Shown here one piece after another: positions 17,461 to 26,719 of a stretch of 64,000 nt of DNA. The notes beneath the pieces were generated by a model that was not told where the DNA came from, did not search any database, and saw only the letters and a list, made by a program, of their open reading frames with translations. A program made the position numbers and the translations under genes. The stretch is taken from NCBI GenBank assembly GCA_029260265.1, contig JAJDDO010000024.1, positions 124,001 to 188,000 of the forward strand, in the 5' to 3' direction. How positions within the stretch are numbered: position 1 is the stretch's first letter; each line of letters begins with the position of its first letter. The stretch is from Phycisphaerales bacterium (GTDB lineage Bacteria > Planctomycetota > Phycisphaerae > Phycisphaerales > UBA1924).

Positions 17461-19577
17461 TCTGGGCCACCCCAACACTCGCGTTGATTGCCGCCGCCAT
17501 CGCGGTCCCTGCGCTCATCATCCTCTACTTCCTCAAGCTCCGCCGCCAGACCAAAGAGGTCTCGACCACCCTCCTCTGGAAGAAGGCCATCCAAGACCTC
17601 CAAGCCAACGCCCCCTTCCAGAAGCTCCGCAAAAACCTGCTGCTGTTTCTCCAACTCATCATCCTCGGACTGATCCTCGTCGGGCTCGCCCAGCCGCGCT
17701 CGTCCACCGCATCCATCGGCGGGCAAAAACTCGTCATCCTCATCGACCGCTCCGCGTCGATGCGATCAGTCGACGGCACCGAATCGCTCGGCTCAAAGAC
17801 ACGCCTCGAACAAGCCAAAGCCGAAGCCATCCTCCTCGTCGAATCCATGCGCGCCCCCGGGCTCTTTGATTCCGAGGACTCATCCGACGAAGCGATGGTC
17901 ATCGCGTTTGACACCAACGCAGAGATCTTCACCACCATGACCGCGGACCAGACCACGCTGCTCAACGCCATCAACGCGATCGAGCAGACCGATGCCCCGT
18001 CATCTCTCAACGAAGCCTTCCGCCTCGCCCAAGCCCAACGCCCAAACCGCTATGTCAACGACGCTGGCGCAGATGGCACCGAGGATCCGATCGAGCTCGA
18101 AGGCATCAAGGGCGGCGACACCTTCATCTTCCACCTCTTCAGCGACGGACAGATCCCCGACGCCGAAGTCGTCCGCGCAGACAACGAAGACGACTTCCCA
18201 ACCTTCGAATACCACGCGATGGGCACCGCCAACGCGGTCAACATCGGGCTCGTCGCGCTCCGCGCCGAACGCGATTACAACAACCCACGCAAGCTCTCGA
18301 TCTATGTCGGCGTTCAATCAACAGACTCCATCAACCGAAGAGTCGACGCCGAACTACTCATCGATGGCGCCCCGACCTCGGTCCGCTCGATCGAACTGCC
18401 CGCCGCCGTGCCCGACCCCATCACCAACAAGGCAGAACCAACCACCGCCGGCGTCGTGTTCGAGCTTGAAGAACCCAACGGCGTCATGGCGATCGTCCGA
18501 CTCGACACCTCCGCCGCAACAAACCCCCAGGCAGACCTCTTCGACACCGACAACAAAGGCACCCTGATCATCCCCCCCGCCAAGCAAGCCTCCGTTGCCC
18601 TCGTCACCACCGGCAGCCTCTACCTCCAGAGCGCCTTCGCCAGCCTCCCACTCTCCGAACTCAGCGTCATGTCCCCATCCGAATACGAAAGCGCACGCAA
18701 CGATCGCGCAATGGGCGCGTTCGATCTTGTCGTGTTCGATGATTACCTCCCAGAGCCCTCCGACGACGGCTCCCGCCTCGATCCGGGCAGATACCTCGTG
18801 CTCGGTCAAGCCCTCGACGGCCCGCTCGGGGTCGAAGACCTCGGGACCGGCCCGGGCACACAACTCATCAACTGGCGACGGACCCACCCCGTGCTCCGTG
18901 GGCTGACCCTCGACGGGCTCGTGCTCGCAGAGACCCACAACTTCGCCATCCCCGAAGACTCCGGCGTCGTCTCGCTCGCAGAAAGCACCAAAGGCCCCGC
19001 GATCTTCGAGACCTCAAGCGCTGATGTCCGCGCCATCTGTGTCCCCTTCGATATCGGAAAATCAAACTGGCCCTTCGATGTCAGCTTCGTCATCTTCCTC
19101 GGCAGCGTCGTCGACTACCTCGGCACCCAAGCCACCATCACCGTCGATCAAAGCGAACGCCAACTCGTCCCCGGGCAAGTCCTCTCAGACCGGTTGCCAA
19201 ACGACGCTACCAACATCCGTATTCAACTCCCACGCGGAGAATCAAGCGACCCCGTGATCCCCTCCGCCGACGGCTCCATCGTCTTCGGCCCCGTCCGACA
19301 CAGCGGCATCTACGAGGTCAAATGGGCCGGCCAGCCCGGCGCAACCGATGTCGTCGACGACGGACGCGTCTCACGATTCTTCGCAGCCAACATGCTCGAC
19401 ACCGATGAATCCAACATCCAGACCCTCCCCCAGATCGTCCTCGCAAACCGTACCGTCGGCGCAGACGCCGGCGGAAAACTCAAACGCACCAAAGACTGGT
19501 GGCCCTGGCTCCTCGCCGCCGCACTCACAATCCTCATGCTCGAATGGTGGATCTACAACCGCAAAATGTACATCTAA
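17457..19577 (+). CDS. BatA-like VWA membrane protein
   Basis: 706 residues. The N-terminus has the BatA pattern: a hydrophobic span, LKLRRQTKEVSTTLLW, then a second span (about 55-78), placing the VWA domain outside the cytoplasm. The VWA metal site is DRSASM near residue 98. A beta-sandwich region and a DUF4159/amidotransferase-like part follow, and a C-terminal span (about 680-700) ends MYI. It closes the run of coupled genes starting at the NHL lipoprotein. The convergent nitroreductase gene begins 12 bases beyond its stop, with no obvious terminator between them. Confidence 0.88.
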   Translation: MIWATPTLALIAAAIAVPALIILYFLKLRRQTKEVSTTLLWKKAIQDLQANAPFQKLRKNLLLFLQLIILGLILVGLAQPRSSTASIGGQKLVILIDRSASMRSVDGTESLGSKTRLEQAKAEAILLVESMRAPGLFDSEDSSDEAMVIAFDTNAEIFTTMTADQTTLLNAINAIEQTDAPSSLNEAFRLAQAQRPNRYVNDAGADGTEDPIELEGIKGGDTFIFHLFSDGQIPDAEVVRADNEDDFPTFEYHAMGTANAVNIGLVALRAERDYNNPRKLSIYVGVQSTDSINRRVDAELLIDGAPTSVRSIELPAAVPDPITNKAEPTTAGVVFELEEPNGVMAIVRLDTSAATNPQADLFDTDNKGTLIIPPAKQASVALVTTGSLYLQSAFASLPLSELSVMSPSEYESARNDRAMGAFDLVVFDDYLPEPSDDGSRLDPGRYLVLGQALDGPLGVEDLGTGPGTQLINWRRTHPVLRGLTLDGLVLAETHNFAIPEDSGVVSLAESTKGPAIFETSSADVRAICVPFDIGKSNWPFDVSFVIFLGSVVDYLGTQATITVDQSERQLVPGQVLSDRLPNDATNIRIQLPRGESSDPVIPSADGSIVFGPVRHSGIYEVKWAGQPGATDVVDDGRVSRFFAANMLDTDESNIQTLPQIVLANRTVGADAGGKLKRTKDWWPWLLAAALTILMLEWWIYNRKMYI

Positions 19578-19589
19578 GGTTTCTGCAAC

Positions 19590-20273
19590 CTACTCCACAA
19601 ATACCGCGATCTTATCGAGCGGCTTCTTCGTGATCTTCGGCACCGTGCAACCCTCCGCCGGATACCCCAGCGGAATCACCATATACGGGCGCTCATTGTC
19701 CGGACGATCGAGCACCTCACGCAAAAACTTCATCGGGCTCGGCGTGTGCGTCAGCGTCGCAAGCCCCGCCATGTGCGCAGCCGTCAAAAGCATCCCCGTC
19801 GCAATCCCCACCGACTCATTGATGTAATACACCTGCCCCCCATCATCAGTCGCCCTCAGCGCCATGATCACGATGACCCAAGGCACCGTTTCCAGATACC
19901 CCTTCTCCGCATCCGTCTCAAGGTGAGCAAGATCGTTGAGCCATCGCTCCGAGGCTTTCCCCTCATAGAACGCCCGCTCGACCTCCTCGACCGCGATGCG
20001 GATGTCCCGCTTTGTCTTCGGGTTGCTGATCGCGATGAACCGCCACGGCTGAAGGTTCGCACCGCTCGGAGCACTCCCCGCCGCACGCAATACAGATTCA
20101 ATCACCTCCCGAGCCACCGGCTGAGCAGAGAAATCCCGAACCGTCCGCCGCTGCTTCAAAACACCCTCAAACCACTCCGCAGCCTCCCTCGTCCCGCCTT
20201 CGGGGATGTACGGATCGAGCAGCATCCGCTCAGGTTGCTTGCTCGCGGCAGCGCTGGAATCAGGGTCAGGCAT
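19590..20273 (-). CDS. Nitroreductase-family FMN oxidoreductase
   Basis: 227 residues. FMN-binding segments are clear: QRRTVRDFSAQPV near residue 28, SAPSGANLQPWRFIAI near 62, and a C-terminal glycine-containing VIPLGYPAEGCTVP. The PSGANxQPW form and NESVGIATGMLLTAAH resemble the iodotyrosine deiodinase-like branch of the family, so a halogenated or nitro-aromatic substrate is possible but unproven. The ATG at 20273 has AAGGAG seven bases upstream. It is divergent from the large exported protein, sharing a promoter region of about 100 bases. Confidence 0.88.
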   Translation of the reverse strand: MPDPDSSAAASKQPERMLLDPYIPEGGTREAAEWFEGVLKQRRTVRDFSAQPVAREVIESVLRAAGSAPSGANLQPWRFIAISNPKTKRDIRIAVEEVERAFYEGKASERWLNDLAHLETDAEKGYLETVPWVIVIMALRATDDGGQVYYINESVGIATGMLLTAAHMAGLATLTHTPSPMKFLREVLDRPDNERPYMVIPLGYPAEGCTVPKITKKPLDKIAVFVE

Positions 20274-20374
20274 AGGCACTCTCCTTGGATGAACCAAACA
20301 ATAGGGCAAATCCACCCGCAAAGCCTCTGCATCCGGGTGGACCAGTTCCGCATAAACGACCGATAAATTCCCTG

Positions 20375-23182
20375 ATGTTGCGTTCCAAACCAACCGCGAG
20401 CCCTCATGGAAGGCTGATCGCTGTCGCTGCCCTCGCCGCGGGGTTGCTCAGCGTGCACACCCATGCCCAAACCCAACGCAACGCACGCCCCGCCGCCGCC
20501 GGGCGGATTGTCAAAGCCTTCGACTTCGAAGAACGAGACTACAACCCCTTGCCCGTCCCCTTCGGCTGGTTACGCGCACAAAACGACCCAAATGTCCCCC
20601 GCGAACGCCCCGGGTTCCCAATCTGGAACGGCGGCATACTCGACTACATCGCCCCCGCCTACTCGGGGGTCGGCACCGTACGATTGCCCACCGATGGAGG
20701 CTCAACAAGCCTCATCCTCCGCACCGGAGAGGTCGGCGTCTTCCCAAACGCCGACTACATGGTCACCACCCGAGTCCGAACCCAAGACCTCAAACATGCC
20801 CAAGCACGAATCATCGCTCGCCTGCTCGACCAACAAGGCAACACCATCAAAGACACCGAGGTTCACTCCACGCTCGTACAAACCGGCGGGCGATGGGAAC
20901 AACTCGCGGTCGTCATCGAGGGGCTCAGCGATCAAGCCGCCTACCTTCAACTCGAGCTCCAACTCCTACAGCCAGAACAACAACCAAGAACCCGCTCGCT
21001 CAGCTCCTTCTCGGTGTGGGAGCAAGACTTCTCCGGAGCAGCATTCTTCGATGATGTCGTCATCGCCCAACTCCCCAGGCTCGAGCTTACCACCGGTGCA
21101 CCCGGCAACATCGTGCTCTCCGAGCAACGCCCCGCCATCAAGATCCTTGTCCGTGACCTTTCGGGCGAACGCATCGTCGCCCGCGCACGCGTGTTCGATG
21201 TCCACGGCGATGAGGTCGATCACACCACCATCTCCAACGGCGAACGCCGAGTCCACACCGACTGGAAACCCAAGCTCACCAAGTTCGGCTGGTACCGCGC
21301 CTACATCGAGGTCTACACCGATGACGCGCTCGTAGGCATCCGCACCCTCGATTTTTTCTGGGCTCCCCCCCCCGATGACACGCAACCCAACCCAACATTC
21401 GGTATCGCAGCCGACATCACCCAACCACCAATCGCCGACGCGATCGGTGCCCTCGCAAGCGGCTCACGAGTCGGGACCGTCTCCGTAAATGTCTGGGGCC
21501 AATCAAGCACGCCAGAAGACTTTGACCCAGACGGCAAAATCACCGCAGTGCTCGACATCCTCAAACGAAGCGATCTCGATATCTCGATCGATTTTCATCA
21601 GGTCCCCCTCACGCTGGCCGATGCGCTCGCGGTGGACACCGGATCAGTGCTCGATGTGTTCGCATCCCCGATGGACCGATGGAACCAGTGGGGGGGTCAA
21701 CTGCTCGACCGCTACGGGCAATCCGTCTCGCGTTGGAGCTTCGGTTCCATCGCAACCGAAGAACCAACCGCCAAGCTTGACCAGCAGTTCGACAGCGTAT
21801 TCGCAGAGTTTTCCCGCTTCATTCCCGCACCAATCCTCACCGTCCCATGGAGCGATGATCGCCCCATCGACACCGCGGTGGCCACACGCACGCGAGGTGC
21901 CCGCCTGATCGATCGAGGAACCACCCACGCCGACTCGATGCCGATGCTGATCGAACAGTGGATGGCCCAGTTCGATTCCAATCAAGCATCGCAATATGAC
22001 GGAGCCACGCTTTCGCTGCTCCAACGCCCCGCAGAGCATGACGGGTTCATGACCGATACCTGGTCCGCCGCCGGATCGTTGTCACGCAAGGCCCTCGCCT
22101 TCTGGTGGGCCGCTGGCACCTCGGGGATCGACCTCGATCGGTTCCATCTCCTGCTCGCAGACGCCTGGAGCGTCACCCCCGGAAAACGCGCCCAAGTCAT
22201 GCCCTCGCCCGAGCTCCATGTCTGGCGAACACTCGCAACCCAACTCGCCGGACGCACCCCCGTTGAAGAACTCGATCTGCTCGACGGCGCACGCATACTG
22301 CTGCTCAGCCCACGCGCAGACGAACCAGAATCCGAAGGCGCCATGATGGTCTGGCTCGAAGACCCAAGCCTCGGTAACACGCACATCCAAATCCCCTTAG
22401 CAAACAAAGACCTCACCCAGATCGACCTCTTCGCCAACCGCACGCCCATCAAGCTCAACCTCCAAGGCGAACTCAAACTCCCAATGCACCGCGTCGAAAT
22501 CCGACGCACGCCCGTCTTCATCGAGGGCGTCAATGTCCCACTCGCACGATTCCTCGCCAATATACGCATCACGCCCGACACCCTCGAGCCACGCTCAGGA
22601 ATCCATCACCGTGAACTCGTCCTCACCAATCCCTGGCCCTACGCCATCTCCGGGCGAATCTTCATCGTCGAGCCCGGCGGATACACCCAAGGATCAGGCT
22701 CGATCGACCGCACATGGGAGATCGCCCCACGCGTGGTACCCTTCGCAATCGAAGCCGGCGGGGTCATGCGAACCGAGGTCGAATGGGCCTTCTCTTCAGG
22801 CGAACTGGTCGGAACCAAGCCGCTCGTCTTCGATGTAGAACTCTCCGCCGATACGAAGTATCCAATCATCCGCGTCGAACGCCACATCCAACTCGCCTAC
22901 GACGGGCTCGAGGTCACATCCACCGCCCGCTCAATGGGCGACGGGCTCACCGAAGTGGTCGTCACCGTGACCAACCGTTCCGCCTTGCCCGTCAACCTCG
23001 AAGCCGTCGCCGTCCCGGTGCGTGAAGCACGGGCGAGGGCATCGATCAACGGGCTCGAACCGGGCGATTCTGTTACACGACGATTCGTTTTCCAAAGCAC
23101 CCGCCCGGGCGATTCAGTCATCATCGGCATCAGCATCGCCGATGAAAATATCCGAATCAACTCCATCGTCAAAGTGCCCTAA
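20375..23182 (+). CDS. Large exported multidomain protein, unknown function
   Basis: 935 residues with a signal peptide (GRLIAVAALAAGLLSVHTHAQ). Residues about 40-240 look like a carbohydrate-binding-type beta-sandwich (FDFEERDYNPLPVPFGW, then RTQDLKHAQARIIARLLDQQG), as seen in planctomycete proteins that bind glycans. The middle (about 330-620) alternates helices and strands like a TIM barrel, with no catalytic motif I can name. The C-terminus (about 740-930) is made of beta-sandwich domains. I do not recognise the family; a glycan-related surface role is inference. It is divergent from the nitroreductase gene and stands alone. The ATG at 20375 gives the best signal peptide. Confidence 0.7.
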   Translation: MLRSKPTASPHGRLIAVAALAAGLLSVHTHAQTQRNARPAAAGRIVKAFDFEERDYNPLPVPFGWLRAQNDPNVPRERPGFPIWNGGILDYIAPAYSGVGTVRLPTDGGSTSLILRTGEVGVFPNADYMVTTRVRTQDLKHAQARIIARLLDQQGNTIKDTEVHSTLVQTGGRWEQLAVVIEGLSDQAAYLQLELQLLQPEQQPRTRSLSSFSVWEQDFSGAAFFDDVVIAQLPRLELTTGAPGNIVLSEQRPAIKILVRDLSGERIVARARVFDVHGDEVDHTTISNGERRVHTDWKPKLTKFGWYRAYIEVYTDDALVGIRTLDFFWAPPPDDTQPNPTFGIAADITQPPIADAIGALASGSRVGTVSVNVWGQSSTPEDFDPDGKITAVLDILKRSDLDISIDFHQVPLTLADALAVDTGSVLDVFASPMDRWNQWGGQLLDRYGQSVSRWSFGSIATEEPTAKLDQQFDSVFAEFSRFIPAPILTVPWSDDRPIDTAVATRTRGARLIDRGTTHADSMPMLIEQWMAQFDSNQASQYDGATLSLLQRPAEHDGFMTDTWSAAGSLSRKALAFWWAAGTSGIDLDRFHLLLADAWSVTPGKRAQVMPSPELHVWRTLATQLAGRTPVEELDLLDGARILLLSPRADEPESEGAMMVWLEDPSLGNTHIQIPLANKDLTQIDLFANRTPIKLNLQGELKLPMHRVEIRRTPVFIEGVNVPLARFLANIRITPDTLEPRSGIHHRELVLTNPWPYAISGRIFIVEPGGYTQGSGSIDRTWEIAPRVVPFAIEAGGVMRTEVEWAFSSGELVGTKPLVFDVELSADTKYPIIRVERHIQLAYDGLEVTSTARSMGDGLTEVVVTVTNRSALPVNLEAVAVPVREARARASINGLEPGDSVTRRFVFQSTRPGDSVIIGISIADENIRINSIVKVP

Positions 23183-23275
23183 CGAGCAATCAAACCCCAA
23201 AATACGCCGGTATTTACAGGGTTTGGAACAAAGCCGACCTCATCGGCGTGTATGCTTGTAACGAAAGGTCTCCAG

Positions 23276-23863
23276 ATGCCACGCCCAAAGTCATTCGATC
23301 CCGATGCCGTCCTCGCCAAGGCGATGGGTGTCTTTTGGGAAAAAGGATACGACGCCGCGAGCATCTCAGACCTCACCGCCGCCATGGGCATCAACCGCTT
23401 CTCCCTCTACGACACCTTCGGCGACAAGCACCAACTCTACCTCAAAGCCCTCGAAGCCTACGAAAGCCGCGTCGTCGAACCCCTGGTCGAAAAAATCAAC
23501 CAGATCGACTCACTCCAAGCCCTCCAGGCATACTTCAACGCCATGATCGATTACCAGCACTCCTGCAGCCATAACCCCTGCTGCATGATGCACAAGGCCG
23601 CCATCACACAGGGTGCCATCGACCAAGCAACCAAACAACGCGTCGAATCCTCCCGCGCCCGCTTCCACGGCGCCTTCCACGACGCGCTCGAACGCATGAA
23701 ACGCGCCGGCGACCTCCGCCAAGACCTCGATGTGACCGACGCCGCCTGGATGGTGATGATCACCCAAGCCGGGCTCGTCAGCTACGCCGCAACCCCCATG
23801 CCCGCCGAACAAGCCAAAGCATCGATGCAACTCTTCTTGAACCAACTCAAATTCAAAAACTAA
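23276..23863 (+). CDS. TetR/AcrR-family transcriptional regulator
   Basis: 195 residues. The N-terminal helix-turn-helix reads FDPDAVLAKAMGVFWEKGYD then ISDLTAAMGINRFSLYDTFGDK, the standard TetR DNA-binding signature (about residues 5-55). The C-terminal ligand domain carries SCSHNPCCMMHKAAI, a cysteine-rich loop with CSHNPCC that could bind metal or sense thiol stress. No divergent or downstream target gene is obvious; the next gene is on the opposite strand. GAAAGG precedes the ATG at 23276, favoured over another ATG 24 bases upstream. A GCCGA/TCGGC inverted repeat at 23233-23247 just upstream could be its own operator. Confidence 0.9.
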   Translation: MPRPKSFDPDAVLAKAMGVFWEKGYDAASISDLTAAMGINRFSLYDTFGDKHQLYLKALEAYESRVVEPLVEKINQIDSLQALQAYFNAMIDYQHSCSHNPCCMMHKAAITQGAIDQATKQRVESSRARFHGAFHDALERMKRAGDLRQDLDVTDAAWMVMITQAGLVSYAATPMPAEQAKASMQLFLNQLKFKN

Positions 23864-24093
23864 CCCTCGCTGCACCGCCCACAACATCGAACTCCAGACC
23901 CCAAAATGGTCCGAGACACTCTATTGGTTCTCAAAGCCCACCTTCCATCAGCACACCCAAACACCCAAAAATACCACAAGCCAAAACCTCGCCCCACAAA
24001 TCCATCCATCCCTTCTCCAGCAAACTGACGCTTGCCGGGCGGTTCTACTTGTATACTGCTGATTGCAACTCCGAGAACGCGATAAGCAAGTTG

Positions 24094-24735
24094 CTATTTT
24101 TCATTTTTCGGTGACAATCCAGAAACAATCACCGCGTCGTCTCCAAATGTATGCCGGTAGCACGACACAAACTTCTCAAGGGCTTCATTTGACAGAGGGG
24201 TCATTGTGTAGTTTCTCAACGAGTCTCCGATCACCATCATCGCGTTTCCACGCAAACTAATCCCGCCACTCCGATGAATAACAACGCACACCGGATCTTT
24301 CTGTGGATCGCAGCGGGTATGCCCGAAAACAGAGACGGCCTCAATGCAATCAGGTGCAGCGGTTGCCGATGACATAGCCAATATGCCGAACTCTAAGTTG
24401 GCGATCCAAAAAGAAAAAAGAGTAAGCAGAACAGCCAGCGGTTTGAAAAGAAAAGCGTCAAATGCATGATGCGGATTAGCCAATACGACCCAGAGTATGC
24501 CTGACCCAAGCAAAGAAAAAAAGAGACCCGCGAGTATCGGAACAATCATTGATCGAGGTTGTTCTCGAAGATTTATTTCTTCGGTCCAATGAGCGGTTGG
24601 GTAGCTTGAGAAAACTCCCTCGGAATCAAGGCAGCCGAACACCAGAAGTTCCCTGCAACAGTCTCTTCTCGCAAGGAGATAGGTGTTGGCAAGCGCGTGG
24701 AAATCGGTAAACGCATCAACCCCATCATAAATCAA
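24094..24735 (-). CDS. AT-rich membrane protein of unknown function
   Basis: 213 residues. A hydrophilic N-terminus with several cysteines (ARRDCCRELLVFGCLD) is followed by two hydrophobic spans (about 65-85 and 95-115) and a C-terminal domain of about 100 residues with CDPQKDPVCVVIHRSGG. I recognise no family. Its codon use is more AT-rich than neighbouring genes and both flanks are noncoding, as for a recently acquired or lineage-restricted gene. It faces away from the DinB genes. The long clean frame with ordered hydrophobic segments supports coding. Confidence 0.55.
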   Translation of the reverse strand: MIYDGVDAFTDFHALANTYLLARRDCCRELLVFGCLDSEGVFSSYPTAHWTEEINLREQPRSMIVPILAGLFFSLLGSGILWVVLANPHHAFDAFLFKPLAVLLTLFSFWIANLEFGILAMSSATAAPDCIEAVSVFGHTRCDPQKDPVCVVIHRSGGISLRGNAMMVIGDSLRNYTMTPLSNEALEKFVSCYRHTFGDDAVIVSGLSPKNEK

Positions 24736-24984
24736 TCCAACACCCGTGGATAGGCCAACATTGGTATTCGCATTGCAATTTCCCTTCCAATTTCAATCGT
24801 GCCTCATGAATTCATTCATATGGCTTAGAAGTAGCCAGACTACCCCCCCGATGAACGCAAGTGCCTTGTACAGAAATATGGTGGTTTTAAAAACCAGTCA
24901 CGGCACCTTGGCCGCCGAAAAGGCCGTCAGAAACCATCGGTATAGTCTTCCATGGAAGTAACCACCTCAACCAAGGAGCCCAAA

Positions 24985-25485
24985 ATGCAGCCCGCCGATC
25001 CCCACGCCGTCCTCCTCGCCCACGATCGCTGGGCGAACGAGCAGTTTTACCAAGCCTGCGCAAAGCTGACTACAGATCAGTTCCACCATCCTTTCGAGAT
25101 CGGCACCGGCTCTCTGCACAACAACCTCATACACATCCTCAGCTGGACGCGCGTTTGGACCGATGTTCTCGCCGGATCCGATGCCCGCCCAAGGCTCGAA
25201 GCAAAGTCCAATCGCTATACCGTCGCGGATCTCGAACAACTCAATCAAGAAGTCTCCACCGAGTTCGAATCAGCAGCCCTTTCCGGATCCTTCGGTGACA
25301 TCCTCCGCCCAAAGTTTGGCTCCACTGTCCTCACCTTCACCCGAGGCGGGCTCCTCGCCCATGTCACCACCCATGCCGTTCATCACCGCGCTCAATGCCT
25401 CAGCATGCTCCGTCAACTCGGCATCAAAAAACGCCCCAAATCCAGCGTCTACGAATGGATGCTCTCCGTTTACCCGGCTGAGTAG
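24985..25485 (+). CDS. DinB-fold (DinB/YfiT superfamily) protein, copy 1
   Basis: 166 residues of the four-helix DinB superfamily, whose members use a three-histidine metal site in hydrolase or thiol-transferase reactions. The ligands are visible: His in GTGSLHNNLIHIL near residue 45 and HVTTHAVHHRAQ near 135-146. AAGGAG six bases before the ATG fixes the start. A close relative follows 47 bases downstream, evidently a tandem duplicate: both share an N-terminal DPHAVLLAHD and QFHHPFE. Substrate unknown. Confidence 0.85.
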   Translation: MQPADPHAVLLAHDRWANEQFYQACAKLTTDQFHHPFEIGTGSLHNNLIHILSWTRVWTDVLAGSDARPRLEAKSNRYTVADLEQLNQEVSTEFESAALSGSFGDILRPKFGSTVLTFTRGGLLAHVTTHAVHHRAQCLSMLRQLGIKKRPKSSVYEWMLSVYPAE

Positions 25486-25532
25486 CATCTTCGGTACGCA
25501 TTTGCTGATATGCTTAAGATAAAGGAGCAATC

Positions 25533-26027
25533 ATGCAACCCACCGATCCCCACGCCGTCCTCCTCGCCCACGACCACTGGGCAAACTGCAAACTCTACGA
25601 CGCATGCCGCCCGCTCACCGAGGACCAGTTCCACCATCCTTTCGAGATGGGAACCGGCTCCATCCACAACAACCTCGTCCATAACCTCGGCGCCATGCGA
25701 GGCTGGACCGATGTCCTCAACGAAACAGAGTTCCGCGAACGCCTCGAAGGCAACACCTTCCCCATCAGCAAGATCGAACAACTGCACGAAACAGTCTCCG
25801 CAGAGTTCACCCAAGCCGCCCTCACACACCCCTTCGAAAAAGTACTCACCCCCAACCGCGCGGGCAAAACCTACACCTTCACCGCCGGCGGCATCCTCAC
25901 CCATGTCACCACCCACTCGATGCACCACCGCGCACAATGCCTCAATATGCTCCGCCAACTCGGCATCGAAAAACTTCCCATGTCGAGCGTCATGGAATGG
26001 ATGATCATGCCCGAAAACGAATCCTGA
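25533..26027 (+). CDS. DinB-fold protein, copy 2 (tandem duplicate)
   Basis: 164 residues, closely similar to the preceding gene over its full length, with the same DPHAVLLAHD opening, GTGSIHNNLVHNL and HVTTHSMHHRAQ metal-ligand histidines. AAAGGAGC precedes the ATG. Conservation of every ligand in both copies suggests both are active, perhaps on different substrates. The pair is probably one transcript. A third, more distant member lies near 27.8 kb under a TPP riboswitch. Confidence 0.85.
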   Translation: MQPTDPHAVLLAHDHWANCKLYDACRPLTEDQFHHPFEMGTGSIHNNLVHNLGAMRGWTDVLNETEFRERLEGNTFPISKIEQLHETVSAEFTQAALTHPFEKVLTPNRAGKTYTFTAGGILTHVTTHSMHHRAQCLNMLRQLGIEKLPMSSVMEWMIMPENES

Positions 26028-26216
26028 TTCAAACAAACCGCGAAACCCGTGGATCCAAGCGCAAACCCATTGCACCCCAACGGGTCCCAATGCCGATTTT
26101 TCTCTCATACATCGAGCGCAAGTGCAACAATCTGCCCAATGCACCGTTGTAACCCATTCCAAGCAGATACCCTGCACATGCATTCCCCGCTTCATCCCTG
26201 CACCACGAGGATCCCA

Positions 26217-26684
26217 ATGAACAACATCATCCACCGCCGAGCATTCATCGCAGCTTCAACCTTCTCAATCCCCGCACTCGCCATGGCCTCAGGCTCCGCC
26301 GACATGAACCAGCCCATGGAGTTCGACAAAATGATGAAACAGATCGGTCGGCATTTCAAAGCCATCCGCTCACCAATGCGCGCGCTCGCATCAAAGAACC
26401 AATGGGAAGAAGTCGGGTTCTACGCCACCGAGATCACAATCATGCTCACCCAATGCCTACCGATCGCCGACCAGGCATCCATCCCGCCGCAGGCCGAATC
26501 CGAATACGCCGACGATAAAGCACGCTTCACACGCGATCTCAAAATCGAACTCGCCGAAACCGCCGCCGTCACCCTCGAGTTCTGCAAAGCACTCTGGGAA
26601 CAAGACGAACCCGCAGCACTCGAACAGTACAACAAAATCGGCGCAATGCGTAAACACGCTCACGGCGAGTTCAAAGAAGACTAA
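26217..26684 (+). CDS. Exported cytochrome b562-like four-helix protein
   Basis: 155 residues with a signal peptide (RRAFIAASTFSIPALAMASG; the twin arginine hints at Tat export). The mature part is all helical, about 125 residues, in the pattern of cytochrome b562 or c'. There is no CxxCH motif. A Met pair at the start of the first helix (FDKMMKQIGRHF) and a histidine in the last helix (IGAMRKHAHGEF) stand where cytochrome b562 has its axial Met and His, so non-covalent haem binding is possible. The weak site CGAGG precedes the ATG. The next gene encodes a membrane cytochrome c, giving a redox context. Confidence 0.6.
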   Translation: MNNIIHRRAFIAASTFSIPALAMASGSADMNQPMEFDKMMKQIGRHFKAIRSPMRALASKNQWEEVGFYATEITIMLTQCLPIADQASIPPQAESEYADDKARFTRDLKIELAETAAVTLEFCKALWEQDEPAALEQYNKIGAMRKHAHGEFKED

Positions 26685-26719
26685 CCAACCCCCGCCAAAC
26701 ACGGCACTCAACCAAAAGC

